A DNA stretch of 21,716 nucleotides from an uncultured Alistipes sp. Lineage in GTDB: Bacteria; Bacteroidota; Bacteroidia; Bacteroidales; Rikenellaceae. The position numbers and the translations under genes were made by a program. Under the pieces are notes generated by a model. The model saw only the letters and a list, made by a program, of their open reading frames with translations. It was not told the origin of the DNA and did not search any database. Shown here piece by piece: positions 1 to 8,082 of the stretch (positions within the stretch are counted from its first letter, which is position 1; each line of letters begins with the position of its first letter). The DNA is taken from assembly GCA_900769745.1 (NCBI GenBank), contig CAAGHX010000164.1, positions 1 to 21,716 on the forward strand. Direction: 5' to 3'.

Positions 1-3
1 CGA

Positions 4-40
4 AACGAAGAAGACAGCTTTTTAGCTGTCTTTTTTCGTT
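4..40 (+). terminator. Rho-independent terminator, possibly bidirectional
   Basis: A 9-bp stem (AAGACAGCT at 11-19 pairing with AGCTGTCTT at 24-32) closes a TTTT loop and runs into a T-tract at 31-36. Flanking AACGA/TCGTT extends the pairing, so the structure could also work on the minus strand for transcripts coming from uxaA. The transcript it ends on the plus strand would lie before the window. It may follow another copy of the tRNA-like element described at 71-165, since the second terminator does so. Confidence 0.75.
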
Positions 41-70
41 TTGTTATGTCTGAAGCTGAGGCTTGCAGGA

Positions 71-165
71 GCGACCCCAATCTCCCCTTCCAGGGGTCGG
101 GGGTGTAAATATAATTCGCGAGAAATAACACACGCGAAGCGTGGGTGCGAGTCTCGTTTTCCGCT
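71..165 (+). repeat. Structured intergenic element, copy A, with tRNA-Gly-like 3' end
   Basis: This copy shares its architecture with 229-318. It has an outer stem ACCCC (74-78)/GGGGT (100-104) around an inner hairpin CCCCT (84-88)-TCC-AGGGG (92-96), then a TAAATATA box (106-113), TTCGCGAGAAA, a small hairpin around CACGCGAAGCGTG, and the terminal 18 bases CGAGTCTCGTTTTCCGCT (148-165). The stems are identical in both copies while the linkers differ, which supports a folded element. From memory, the last 18 bases and the preceding GCGAG match the T-arm and acceptor 3' strand of Bacteroidales tRNA-Gly, but the T-loop is replaced by a larger insert and no 5' half is visible. It is therefore not a functional tRNA. 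An attachment-site remnant, a tRNA-derived relic or a REP-like repeat are all possible. The orientation is set by the tRNA resemblance. Confidence 0.7.
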
Positions 166-207
166 CAACGAAAAGGAAGGCAGTCTGTTGACTGCCTTTT
201 TTCGTTG
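166..207 (+). terminator. Rho-independent terminator after copy A
   Basis: GGCAGTC (179-185) and GACTGCC (190-196) form a 7-bp stem with a TGTT loop, followed by a T6 tract (197-202). CAACGAAAA (166-174) can also pair with TTTTCGTTG (199-207), so the whole is a long, almost symmetric hairpin that could stop transcription from both sides. It begins directly at the 3' end of the tRNA-Gly-like element, the position a terminator has downstream of a real tRNA gene. Confidence 0.8.
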
Positions 208-228
208 ATGGTACGCAGGTTTGAAGGA

Positions 229-318
229 GCGACCCCAAACACCCCTTTCAGGGGCAAGGGGTATAAATATAGTTCGCGAGAAACGCCCACAACGTGGGCT
301 CGAGTCTCGTTTTCCGCT
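229..318 (+). repeat. Structured intergenic element, copy B, with tRNA-Gly-like 3' end
   Basis: This is the second copy of the element at 71-165, about 155 bp downstream. The outer stem is ACCCC (232-236)/GGGGT (258-262). The inner hairpin is CCCCT (242-246)-TTC-AGGGG (250-254). They are followed by TATAAATATA, TTCGCGAGAAA, a CCCAC-AAC-GTGGG hairpin (286-298) and the same terminal 18 bases at 301-318. Stems are kept while loops and the second hairpin differ, as expected if structure matters more than sequence. Unlike copy A it is not followed by a terminator. It ends only 11 bp from the 3' end of uxaA. Its nature is unresolved (attachment-site remnant, tRNA relic or REP-like repeat). Confidence 0.7.
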
Positions 319-329
319 TGAAGCAGCAC

Positions 330-1823
330 CTACAACGTCACCCCACTCTTAAATATCGTAAGTTCTTTGTGGCCGGTAGTTTCGTGCTTCACGCGCTTAC
401 CTGATGCGATGGCCAGCACCTCCGCGCAGAGGCTCTGCAGAACGGCGGACGAATCGCCCGACAACATATCTCCCGCATTAAAATCTATCCAGCGGGATTT
501 GAACTCAGCAAGGTGGGAGTTGGTGGCAATCTTCACGGTGGGCACTACCGAGCCAAATGGCGTGCCGCGGCCCGTTGTGAATAGTATCATCTGACAACCC
601 AACAAAGCCAAGGCCGACGAGGCCACAAGGTCATTACCCGGCGCATTGAGCAGATTCAATCCTTGTCGCTTCACCCTGTCGCCATAGCCCAAAACATCGA
701 CCACAGGCTGTCTGCCGCCCTTCTGCACGCAGCCGAGCGACTTCTCCTCCAAGGTGGTTATACCGCCCGCCTTATTGCCTGGCGATGGGTTTTCGTATAT
801 AGGTTGACCGCAGCTGCGGAAATACTCCTTGAAATTGTTTATCAGTCGCACCGTATCGGCAAAGACCTCGCCATCGGCGGCTCTATTCATCAGGATTGTT
901 TCGGCGCCAAACATCTCGGGCACCTCGGTAAGGATTGTTGTACCGCCTTGCGCTATAAGCCAATCAGAGAAGAGGCCCACCAAAGGATTGGCCGTAATGC
1001 CCGACAAGCCATCGGAGCCACCGCACTTCAAGCCCACACGCAGCATACTGAGTGGCAACTTCTCGCGCCTCTCCTCACGCATCTTCTCGACCAACTCTCG
1101 GCAGAGGCGCAGGCCCTCTTCGACCTCATCTTCCACCTCCTGAGCCACCAGGAAACGCACTCTATCGTCGTCCCACTCGCCAATAACCTCCTTGAGCGAG
1201 GCTATCTGATTATTCTCGCAACCAAGTCCAAGCACCAACACACCACCAGCATTGGGGTGGCGGACCATAGCGGCCAGAGCCTTCTGAGTGTTTGAGTGGT
1301 CGTCGCCCAGCTGTGAGCAGCCGTAGCTATGGGTATAGGCTCTCACATCGTCGATATGCGAGCAGTCGCACTCTCGTTTGATGCGCTCGACAATCTCGCT
1401 AGCCTGCCCATTCACGCAACCCACCGTAGGGATAACCCACAACTCGTTGCGGATGCCCATCTGCCCATCCTTGCGCAGGTAGCCATCAACGCAAAGCTCG
1501 GCATCGGGCTCGATGGCGATATCATAGTGCTGAGGAGTGTAGCTATATTCAAGATTCTCGTCGAGGTCGGTGGCAAGATTATGGGAGTGCACCCACTCGC
1601 CCGCTTTGGCCGCAGCTGTGAGGTGGCCAATCGGATAGCCATACTTCACCACACGCTCGCCCGCAGCCATATCGCACAGAGCGAATTTGTGACCCTGTGC
1701 AATATCGCCACGCAGCTCTATCTCGCAACCATCCACTACCACCCTATCGCCTCGCTGCAAGCCCTCCTCGGCCACAACAACGGCGACATTATCGGCACTG
1801 TTTATCTTGATATATCTCTCCAT
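330..1823 (-). CDS. uxaA: Altronate dehydratase (UxaA)
   Basis: This enzyme dehydrates D-altronate to 2-keto-3-deoxy-D-gluconate, an iron-dependent cytosolic step of galacturonate catabolism. The protein has the usual two parts. A small N-terminal SAF-type domain (about residues 1-95, including GHKFALCDMAAGE and HSHNLATDL) is followed by the large UxaA domain, which opens with GYLRKDGQMGIRNELWVIP and carries HSYGCSQLGDDH, GLGCENNQ and LKCGGSDGLSG. Its 497 residues are close to the E. coli length. I chose the ATG at 1823. A TTG six bases upstream is also in frame but less likely. It is the last gene of the GH2-uxaB-uxaA operon, about 12 bp after uxaB, with no strong Shine-Dalgarno. UxaC and the KDG kinase and aldolase are not in the window. 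Confidence 0.95.
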   Translation of the reverse strand: MERYIKINSADNVAVVVAEEGLQRGDRVVVDGCEIELRGDIAQGHKFALCDMAAGERVVKYGYPIGHLTAAAKAGEWVHSHNLATDLDENLEYSYTPQHYDIAIEPDAELCVDGYLRKDGQMGIRNELWVIPTVGCVNGQASEIVERIKRECDCSHIDDVRAYTHSYGCSQLGDDHSNTQKALAAMVRHPNAGGVLVLGLGCENNQIASLKEVIGEWDDDRVRFLVAQEVEDEVEEGLRLCRELVEKMREERREKLPLSMLRVGLKCGGSDGLSGITANPLVGLFSDWLIAQGGTTILTEVPEMFGAETILMNRAADGEVFADTVRLINNFKEYFRSCGQPIYENPSPGNKAGGITTLEEKSLGCVQKGGRQPVVDVLGYGDRVKRQGLNLLNAPGNDLVASSALALLGCQMILFTTGRGTPFGSVVPTVKIATNSHLAEFKSRWIDFNAGDMLSGDSSAVLQSLCAEVLAIASGKRVKHETTGHKELTIFKSGVTL

Positions 1824-1835
1824 CGGCAAATATCA

Positions 1836-3287
1836 TTAACCCAAAAACTTCTTCAACGTGGCGGCCATTCCAAACTCCTCGATATGCTCCAAGTAGCCAA
1901 CCACACGAGGCACAAAGCCTGTGATGGCGGTCAAATCGACGCTGAAGATTCCGCTATCGCTCACAATCTTTGTGATGGTGTCGTAGAGATTCTCGGAATC
2001 CCAATTCTCGCGGATGTAGGCCACGTGCTCGGGCAAATCATCGGGCTCGAAGCCACTCTTGGGGCTATAGTAGGCCATCAGGGCTGCAAAAGTGAGGCTC
2101 TCGCAGGCGGCCACCTGACCCAGACGGGTCCAGTTATCCCACAGCGTAGGATAGTTTCTTGTCTCCCACTTCGAGAGCGAATTGAGCGATATAGACTTGA
2201 GCAGATGCTTGATATAGGGGTTGTAGAAACGCTCCAAAATACCCGCTGCAAAGGCCTCCAGCTCGGCTCTGTCGCCCGAAATCATAGGGAGCACCTCCTC
2301 GCTGACCATCTTGTTTACAAACGTCACGATATCGGGTGTAGAGAAGGCCTCATAGACACTCTCGCAACCCATCAGAAGCGACATCGTCACCATACCCGTA
2401 TGCGAGCCGTTGAGTATGCGTACCTTCTTGTCGCGGAACTCCTTGACCGAGGGGGTAAATACCACATTAAGGCCAGCCTTGTCCAAAGGCATAAGGTGCT
2501 GCACCCAGTCGTAGCCATCGCCACCGATAACCCACAGATAGTACAACTCACCCACCACAACGGCATTATCATCGTAGCCAATCTCACGCTTCACCTCATC
2601 GATTCTGTCGGCTGGGAATCCCGACACGATACGGTCAACCAGCGAGTCGCAGAAGCAGCACGACTCCTTTAGCCACTCCACAAACTCAGGCTCGAGGTTG
2701 TTTGCCTGAGCGTGACGCAACACATACTCACGCAGCGTGGAGCCATTATCCTCAATCAGCTCACAGCAGACGACGGCCACACCTCGCTCTGCATCGCCGC
2801 CAAAGTGCTTAAAGCGGCGGTAGAGCAACGATGCCATCTTGGCTGGATAGCTCACAGGCACAGGAGCGAAGATATCGTCACCCTCGACATACTTTATACC
2901 AGCCTCGGTGGTGTTGGAGATGATGATGCGTAGCTCGGGCGAGAGGATATAGCCCTCATATTTCGCATACTCCTCATCCGGGATAAACGAATCCATCACG
3001 CACTTCACAAGGCGTTTTTCGCGCTTAGGTTGCTTATTCTCGACACCCTCCAAGCAGACGTGGAACAGATTATCCTGCTCTCGGAGAGTATCTATCATTG
3101 TATGCTGCCCCTCGGCACGTGGGCGAGGCTTGCATATGGCAACACCTGCATCCATTACACCCTTCTCGTTGGCTATATCGATGGCCCAGTCGGCAAATGC
3201 TCTGAGGAAGTTACCCTCGCCAAATTGCAGAATCTCGACGGGGCGCACGGGCTTCTCGACGGAAGCACTATTTAGACTCTTAATCAT
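1836..3287 (-). CDS. uxaB: Tagaturonate reductase (UxaB)
   Basis: A NAD-dependent polyol dehydrogenase of the mannitol dehydrogenase family that reduces D-tagaturonate to D-altronate, the substrate of the next gene. The N-terminal Rossmann domain begins with VEILQFGEGNFLRAFADW, the typical UxaB form. The C-terminal domain contains RILNGSHTGMVTM, the family's substrate and catalytic region. Its 483 residues match the usual length, and it starts at an ATG. It lies 18 bp after the GH2 gene and just before uxaA, so the three are almost surely co-transcribed. A fructuronate reductase (UxuB-type) is a possible alternative within the family, but pairing with UxaA favours the galacturonate branch. 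Confidence 0.93.
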   Translation of the reverse strand: MIKSLNSASVEKPVRPVEILQFGEGNFLRAFADWAIDIANEKGVMDAGVAICKPRPRAEGQHTMIDTLREQDNLFHVCLEGVENKQPKREKRLVKCVMDSFIPDEEYAKYEGYILSPELRIIISNTTEAGIKYVEGDDIFAPVPVSYPAKMASLLYRRFKHFGGDAERGVAVVCCELIEDNGSTLREYVLRHAQANNLEPEFVEWLKESCCFCDSLVDRIVSGFPADRIDEVKREIGYDDNAVVVGELYYLWVIGGDGYDWVQHLMPLDKAGLNVVFTPSVKEFRDKKVRILNGSHTGMVTMSLLMGCESVYEAFSTPDIVTFVNKMVSEEVLPMISGDRAELEAFAAGILERFYNPYIKHLLKSISLNSLSKWETRNYPTLWDNWTRLGQVAACESLTFAALMAYYSPKSGFEPDDLPEHVAYIRENWDSENLYDTITKIVSDSGIFSVDLTAITGFVPRVVGYLEHIEEFGMAATLKKFLG

Positions 3288-3305
3288 CGCTCGGTCGTAA
3301 AAAAG

Positions 3306-6215
3306 TTACTCTATCTTCTGAATCTTATAGACTACAAAGTAGCAACCAGGCTTGCTGTGGCGGAAACGGAAGGCATCGAGGCGTGTGGTGCTGCGGCCAG
3401 CCGCCACCTCCACATTCTTATACTGCTTGCGCTCCACCACTCGGCCCTGAGGCGTTTGAAGCTCTATCGTAAGGTTCACCTTGCAGGCCTCCTCCATATT
3501 GAAAATCAGCGGACGAATCTCATCTTCGGGACCATAGACAGTATCCACATCGTCGCTACCTGCCCATATGCGGTTAAAGGCCATACGGTTGGCGTGGTAG
3601 GCGAGTTTTGGCACATAGAAAGGATCGACCAAAGGCTTCTGGTAGGTAAACATATTTGGGCCCGACTCCAGCGAGCACCACGAGAATCCGCAGACACCTG
3701 CCAAGGTCTGAATCTTCATAGACTCCCACGCCGAGAAGGCCTGGAAAGCTTGACTTGCTCGCCACTCCTCGGGCTGCATATGGCGGCCGATGCTACCCTT
3801 CTCGTAACCCCACTCATACGACTGAATCTTATACCAAGGCTCCTTACGGGCAAGCTCCCAGTTGGGCTGTGCTGCCGACTCCTCGTGCTCGAAGTTGAAA
3901 TAGCACAAATCCTTCGCCTCCAAACACTCCTTAGCCCAGGGAGTTGGGTGGTTGCGCAACTTATCCCACTTGGCGCCATAGCCGGTGTAGGCATCCTGGC
4001 TACCTCGGGTAAGTTTTCTATGCATCAGCAGTTCGTTGGGCGCATGCTCACCGCCCTTGAAATCCTTCGTGCCACGATAGCTGGCATACTGGGTGTGCTG
4101 CCAGAACGATGTGGGCGAGATAAGGCGGCTGGTATCGGTAGAAATAATAGTCGAGATGATTGCATTGAAGTAGGCCTCATTCTCCGAGAATGGGTGCTGC
4201 TTGAAGCGGTTGGGGTGGTTGCTTGCCTCCCACATCACAATCGATGGGTGATTATACACACGCTTCATATATGCAGGGAAGTGCTCGATATCGACATTGA
4301 AGGCGTTACCCTCGCGAATCCAACCCGCACTCTGCCACAAGATATAGAAACCCAACTGGTCGGCATACTCGGCATATCGAGGGTCGTTGACACCCTCCGA
4401 CACGTGCTGCTCGGCGTGGATGTGGATACGAAGCATATTACCTCCGAGCTTCTCGCTCATCATAAAGTCACGCATAACCTGCTCGTCGGTAGCGCAACGG
4501 ATATGCTTGGCTATATACTCGATAGGCAGGCGGTGGCCGAAGTTCTGCGCGCCGTTGAGCATCTCGGGCTTATTGTTGATGTAGAGCAAGCCCTCACGCT
4601 GCTCGATAATACGGACACCTGTGGTGGCCATATAGTCGTCGATGAGTTCGCCCTTCTCGTCACGCAACAACACCTCCACACGATAGAGCTGAGGCTTATA
4701 GGGCGACCACACCTCGGGGTTAGCGATAGCCACGTCGAGCGTGAACGAGTTATTCACATTAGGGCGGATAAGCACCTCACGCTTAGCCGAAGCCACACAC
4801 TCGCCCTCCTCGGGGAACCAAGGGTAGTAGTTGACCTCCATAGTGGCCTTCTTCACAAAGACATCCTCGTTGCGGACATCAATCTTGTGCGACTGCACAG
4901 CCCTATCGTCGCTGAGCTGAGTGGTATGCGCCAAGGCCTCGGTGATATGGGCCTTATTGGGCGCGAGCACCAACTTAGCACGTCCCAAGAACCAACCAAC
5001 GTTGCGGTCAGATGGAGAGTGCTGCATTGGGTAACGTGTGTAGTATGGCTTCACACGCACTGCTATGGTGTTCTCAGCATTGGGGATAAGGTACTCGCCA
5101 ATCTCTATGCACTTAGGCTCCTTGCCCTTAAGCACTGCCGCAGGCTGACCATTCACCCACACCTCACCGGCTGGGTCGAGGGCCTCCAACTGCAACTCGG
5201 CATATCTGAAGCTGCCCACCTTGACCTTTGTACGCAGATAGTAGCTCTCGCCGGCCACGTTCTGGCTACCGTGAGCCGCTGGCAACGACACCACCTCCCA
5301 CTGCGAATCATCGTACGAGGCAGCTGACCAATTCTCCATCGAGGGTATTTCGTTGAACTCCTCGTCGTAGTGGAGCTTGGTTGAGAATGGCGTGTGGCGA
5401 TTCTTCTCGTTGCGGACAAAGCCGTAGAGCGAAATCTTATCCACAGCCGCCTTGCCATCCTTTGCCGAGAGGCTCACCGACTGCACCTTGCTGCCAAAAG
5501 CCTCGTCCAATGGGAACTCTATTAGGGTCTGCTCGGCCGACGACAAGAACATACGGCGGCACTCCAAATCGCCATAAATCTCGAAGTATTTCAATCCATC
5601 GGCAGCCACAGAGTAGCTCTTATCGCCCACTGTAGCCTTTGCCTTACCATCCTCAAAAGCAATCTCTATCGAGCTATCAGCCTCGCCAGCGAGCGTAACT
5701 TTAAGCCCCTCGGGCTGAGCCGCAAGCCAGCACTTAACCCTGAAACGCCAGTCGATAGGCTCGATTGCAGGGGCTGCCGAAGCACCGTCCAACAACAACT
5801 TACCACCACTGATTGAGGCTCCGCCAGCCATCCACTCCTGCCACCTCTTGCTCTGCAGGGCAGGCTTCTCGGGTTTGTAGCCATATGCACGCCAGTCGCC
5901 AAGCGAGATGGTCTGACGCACTGCGGTTGTGGGCTGCGGCTTAATCTTCGCCACTCGCTCACGCACCTCAGCATCGGTAAAGAGAGGTGTATTGAGCTGT
6001 GGGTCGCCCCAAAACTTCGAGGCATAGTCGGCATAGCGATTGAGCGCCTCGACACGCTGCTCGGTGTCGAACACCTCGGTTTCGCCGTGGAAGTCGGTAA
6101 CGCCATTGGCCTTTGCATCGCTTGAGTAGTGGCGCATCTCGAAGGTTGTCACCTGCTGGGCCCGAGCACCCAACGATAGCAACAGGGCGGGAATCAATAA
6201 TAGAGTTCTCTTCAT
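3306..6215 (-). CDS. Secreted glycoside hydrolase family 2 protein
   Basis: A 969-residue exported protein. A type I signal peptide (MKRTLLLIPALLLSLGARA, then QQ) directs it to the periplasm or cell surface. An N-terminal region of about 290 residues is not recognisable to me. It is followed by a GH2 sugar-binding jelly-roll (YYLRTKVKVGSFRYAELQLE, GEVWVNGQ, about 320-410), immunoglobulin-like domains and a TIM barrel from about 550. Barrel landmarks are LGGNMLRIHIHAEQ, DQLGFYILWQSAGW and HPSIVMWEASNHP. E801 in SYEWGYE is a candidate nucleophile. The canonical GH2 acid/base Glu after Asn is His667 here, so mechanism and substrate are uncertain. As first gene of an operon with uxaB and uxaA, it may release a uronate-containing unit from pectin; that is inference. 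The GH2 assignment is firm, the specificity unknown. Confidence 0.88.
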   Translation of the reverse strand: MKRTLLLIPALLLSLGARAQQVTTFEMRHYSSDAKANGVTDFHGETEVFDTEQRVEALNRYADYASKFWGDPQLNTPLFTDAEVRERVAKIKPQPTTAVRQTISLGDWRAYGYKPEKPALQSKRWQEWMAGGASISGGKLLLDGASAAPAIEPIDWRFRVKCWLAAQPEGLKVTLAGEADSSIEIAFEDGKAKATVGDKSYSVAADGLKYFEIYGDLECRRMFLSSAEQTLIEFPLDEAFGSKVQSVSLSAKDGKAAVDKISLYGFVRNEKNRHTPFSTKLHYDEEFNEIPSMENWSAASYDDSQWEVVSLPAAHGSQNVAGESYYLRTKVKVGSFRYAELQLEALDPAGEVWVNGQPAAVLKGKEPKCIEIGEYLIPNAENTIAVRVKPYYTRYPMQHSPSDRNVGWFLGRAKLVLAPNKAHITEALAHTTQLSDDRAVQSHKIDVRNEDVFVKKATMEVNYYPWFPEEGECVASAKREVLIRPNVNNSFTLDVAIANPEVWSPYKPQLYRVEVLLRDEKGELIDDYMATTGVRIIEQREGLLYINNKPEMLNGAQNFGHRLPIEYIAKHIRCATDEQVMRDFMMSEKLGGNMLRIHIHAEQHVSEGVNDPRYAEYADQLGFYILWQSAGWIREGNAFNVDIEHFPAYMKRVYNHPSIVMWEASNHPNRFKQHPFSENEAYFNAIISTIISTDTSRLISPTSFWQHTQYASYRGTKDFKGGEHAPNELLMHRKLTRGSQDAYTGYGAKWDKLRNHPTPWAKECLEAKDLCYFNFEHEESAAQPNWELARKEPWYKIQSYEWGYEKGSIGRHMQPEEWRASQAFQAFSAWESMKIQTLAGVCGFSWCSLESGPNMFTYQKPLVDPFYVPKLAYHANRMAFNRIWAGSDDVDTVYGPEDEIRPLIFNMEEACKVNLTIELQTPQGRVVERKQYKNVEVAAGRSTTRLDAFRFRHSKPGCYFVVYKIQKIE

Positions 6216-6258
6216 TGTATTGTAGTTTTATTATTTGCAGTTTAAGGTATAATCTATA

Positions 6259-6290
6259 CAAAGATAGAAATTTCGCCCGACATATCCACA
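6259..6290 (-). promoter_or_regulatory. Bacteroidales-type promoter of the GH2-uxaB-uxaA operon
   Basis: On the minus strand TATCTTTG (6266-6259) fits the TAnnTTTG -7 consensus exactly. Twenty bases upstream is TGTG (6290-6287), a one-mismatch version of the -33 TTTG. A start about 7 bp downstream would give a leader of roughly 35-40 nt before the ATG at 6215. Confidence 0.65.
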
Positions 6291-6333
6291 CATTGCGCTA
6301 AGAAATCCGCCAGAAATCCACCAGAAATTCGCC
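6266..6333 (+). promoter_or_regulatory. Tandem 11-bp iterons, candidate operator of the divergent promoters
   Basis: Three contiguous 11-mers follow each other without spacer: AGAAATCCGCC (6301-6311), AGAAATCCACC (6312-6322) and AGAAATTCGCC (6323-6333). A fourth, slightly altered form, AGAAATTTCGCC, sits at 6266-6277 overlapping the GH2 promoter. The period of about one helical turn and the location between the GH2-operon and ribulokinase promoters fit binding of a regulator along one DNA face. No regulator gene is in the window, so the protein is unknown. Confidence 0.5.
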
Positions 6334-6366
6334 ATCTCAGCCCCGCCACCATTTCGGGCCGAAAGA

Positions 6367-6398
6367 GTTGCTATTTGCGGAAAAATGTTGTAACTTTA
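6367..6398 (+). promoter_or_regulatory. Promoter of the ribulokinase gene
   Basis: GTTG at 6367-6370 and TAACTTTA at 6391-6398 are separated by 20 bp and resemble the Bacteroidetes -33/-7 pair (TTTG, TAnnTTTG) with one mismatch each. The predicted start near 6404 leaves about 15 nt before the ATG at 6419. It also argues against the in-frame TTG at 6368 as a translation start, because that codon lies inside the promoter. Confidence 0.6.
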
Positions 6399-6418
6399 CG
6401 TATAAAATTATGATTGCT

Positions 6419-8038
6419 ATGGCTCAGAGGAGATATGTTATCGGAATAGATTTTGGCACCGATTCGGTGAGAGCATTGGTTGTGGCGTGCGACAACGGCG
6501 AGCAGGTTTCATCGTGCGTGTCGGCGTATAGACGATGGAGCGAGGGGCTATATTGCAACCCCAAGCTCAACCAGTATCGTCAGCATCCGCTCGACTACAC
6601 CGAGTCGATGACCGAGGCCGTGAGGGGCGCACTGGCGCAGTGCGAGGCTAATGTGGCCGAGGCTGTGGTGGGAGTATCGTTTGACTGCACGGCTTCGACG
6701 CCTGTGCTTACCGATAGCGATGGTACGCCGCTGGCGCTTCTTGAGCAGTACAAAGAGAATCCCGATGCTATGTTTATCCTCTGGAAGGACCACACAGCCA
6801 TCGAGGAGTCCGACAAAATCAACTCTGTGGCCAAGCGCTGGCACACCGACTACACCAAGTATGGCGGTGGCAACCACTCCTGCGAGTGGGTGTGGGCCAA
6901 GATGTTGCACTCATTGAGGGTTGCACCCGAGCTACGAAAAGATGCCTACTCGTGGATGGAGCATTGCGACTGGATAAGTGCCCTGTTGTCGGGTGACACC
7001 ACCCCCGAGAGTATCGTGCGAAGCCGCTGTGCTGCAGGTCACAAGGCTATGTGGCACGCCGAGTGGGGCGGGCTGCCCGATAGAGAGTTCTTGCACGAGG
7101 TTGACCCTCTGCTCGATATGTTTGATGGTCATCTCTTCACCCAAAGCTACACGAGCGACACCCCTGCGGGCAAGCTATGTGCCGAGTGGGCCGAACGATT
7201 GGGGCTGCAAGAGGGCATAGCCGTTGGCGTGGGCTCGATAGATTGCCACGTGGGAGCCGTTGGTGCGGGCGTTAGGGATGGTGTGTTGGTGAAGGTGATG
7301 GGTACATCGACCTGCGACATCACCACTGCGGCCTACGATGTGATTGGCGACCACACCGTCAGAGGAATATGCGGCCAGGTTGATGGCTCTGTGCTGCCTG
7401 GTAGGATAGGTTTTGAGGCTGGGCAAGCGGCCTTTGGCGATATATATGCGTGGTATAAACGTCTGCTGGGCTGGAGCCTAAAGTTTGTGGCCGATATGCC
7501 CGATGGCGAGGCACGAATCCTCGGGGAGCTTACCCGTCAAGCCGAGCTACTACCCCTCAGCGAGAATGATATGGTTGCGGTGGATTGGTTCAATGGACGT
7601 CGCTCGCCCGATGATGATGCACTGGCTACTGGCTCACTTCTGAACCTCACATTGGCGACATCAGCACCCGAGATATTCAAGGCCCTGGTAGAGGCCACAG
7701 CGTTTGGCTCACGCGCCATAAACGAGCGCCTGGCCGACGAGGGTCTGCGTATAGATACGATATTGGCGGTGGGCGGCATATCGAAGAAATCGCCCTACGT
7801 TATGCAGACTATGGCCGATGTTATAGGTCTGAGGATTAAGGTTGTAAGCAGCTCGCAGGCCTGCGCCCTGGGCTCAGCTATGAATGCTGCCGTGGCGGCT
7901 GGTGTATATGCCACCGTCGAGCAGGCACAAGATGCTATGTCGTCGGGCTTCGATGCCGAGTACATCCCCTCCGAGGAGCGTCACCAGATATACAACAAAC
8001 TCTACCGCCGCTACCTCTCGGCCGCCTACGGCAAGTAA
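6419..8038 (+). CDS. araB: L-ribulokinase (AraB), FGGY carbohydrate kinase
   Basis: This enzyme phosphorylates L-ribulose to L-ribulose 5-phosphate in the cytosol, the second step of L-arabinose catabolism. The N-terminal phosphate-binding strand is YVIGIDFGTDSVRALV, the usual ribulokinase opening. Further landmarks typical of AraB are GGGNHSCEWVWAKML, VKVMGTSTCDI, GFEAGQAAFGDIYAWYK and the C-terminal ATP-site motif ILAVGGISKKSPYVMQTMAD. The length (539 residues) fits the AraB group. I chose ATG 6419 because homologues begin close to the RRYVIG strand and the promoter lies immediately upstream; an ATG at 6410 would add three residues. It is transcribed divergently from the GH2 operon and may share the 11-bp iterons. 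It is monocistronic, converging on the GH78 gene; araA and araD are not here. Confidence 0.93.
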   Translation: MAQRRYVIGIDFGTDSVRALVVACDNGEQVSSCVSAYRRWSEGLYCNPKLNQYRQHPLDYTESMTEAVRGALAQCEANVAEAVVGVSFDCTASTPVLTDSDGTPLALLEQYKENPDAMFILWKDHTAIEESDKINSVAKRWHTDYTKYGGGNHSCEWVWAKMLHSLRVAPELRKDAYSWMEHCDWISALLSGDTTPESIVRSRCAAGHKAMWHAEWGGLPDREFLHEVDPLLDMFDGHLFTQSYTSDTPAGKLCAEWAERLGLQEGIAVGVGSIDCHVGAVGAGVRDGVLVKVMGTSTCDITTAAYDVIGDHTVRGICGQVDGSVLPGRIGFEAGQAAFGDIYAWYKRLLGWSLKFVADMPDGEARILGELTRQAELLPLSENDMVAVDWFNGRRSPDDDALATGSLLNLTLATSAPEIFKALVEATAFGSRAINERLADEGLRIDTILAVGGISKKSPYVMQTMADVIGLRIKVVSSSQACALGSAMNAAVAAGVYATVEQAQDAMSSGFDAEYIPSEERHQIYNKLYRRYLSAAYGK

Positions 8039-8082
8039 CACAACCAGGTAAATTCAAAATTACTTTTCGCGCACTTAGCAAG

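Noticed and set aside
44..238. Small minus-strand open frame (64 codons) across the repeat region
   Set aside because: It is made of repeat and terminator sequence; such frames arise when the structured element is read through. No conserved protein is visible.
71..318. Functional tRNA-Gly genes
   Set aside because: Only the 3' T-arm/acceptor-like strand is present, interrupted by an insert; there is no matching 5' acceptor strand or D-arm, although the inner hairpin loop happens to look like an anticodon loop.
1..329. CRISPR array
   Set aside because: Only two copies of a ~90-bp structured element at about 155-bp spacing; not short repeats with uniform spacers, and no cas genes.
1329..2672. 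Long plus-strand open frame (447 codons) opposite uxaA and uxaB
   Set aside because: It crosses the boundary of two well-conserved minus-strand genes; its translation is rich in His, Arg and Leu with no recognisable domain. It is a by-product of codon bias on the opposite strand.
3357..5327. Long plus-strand open frame (656 codons) opposite the GH2 gene
   Set aside because: No known motif; compositionally an antisense shadow of a clearly recognisable hydrolase gene.
6368..6418. TTG at 6368 as start of the ribulokinase
   Set aside because: It lies within the predicted -33 promoter box, and the extra residues do not resemble ribulokinase N-termini.
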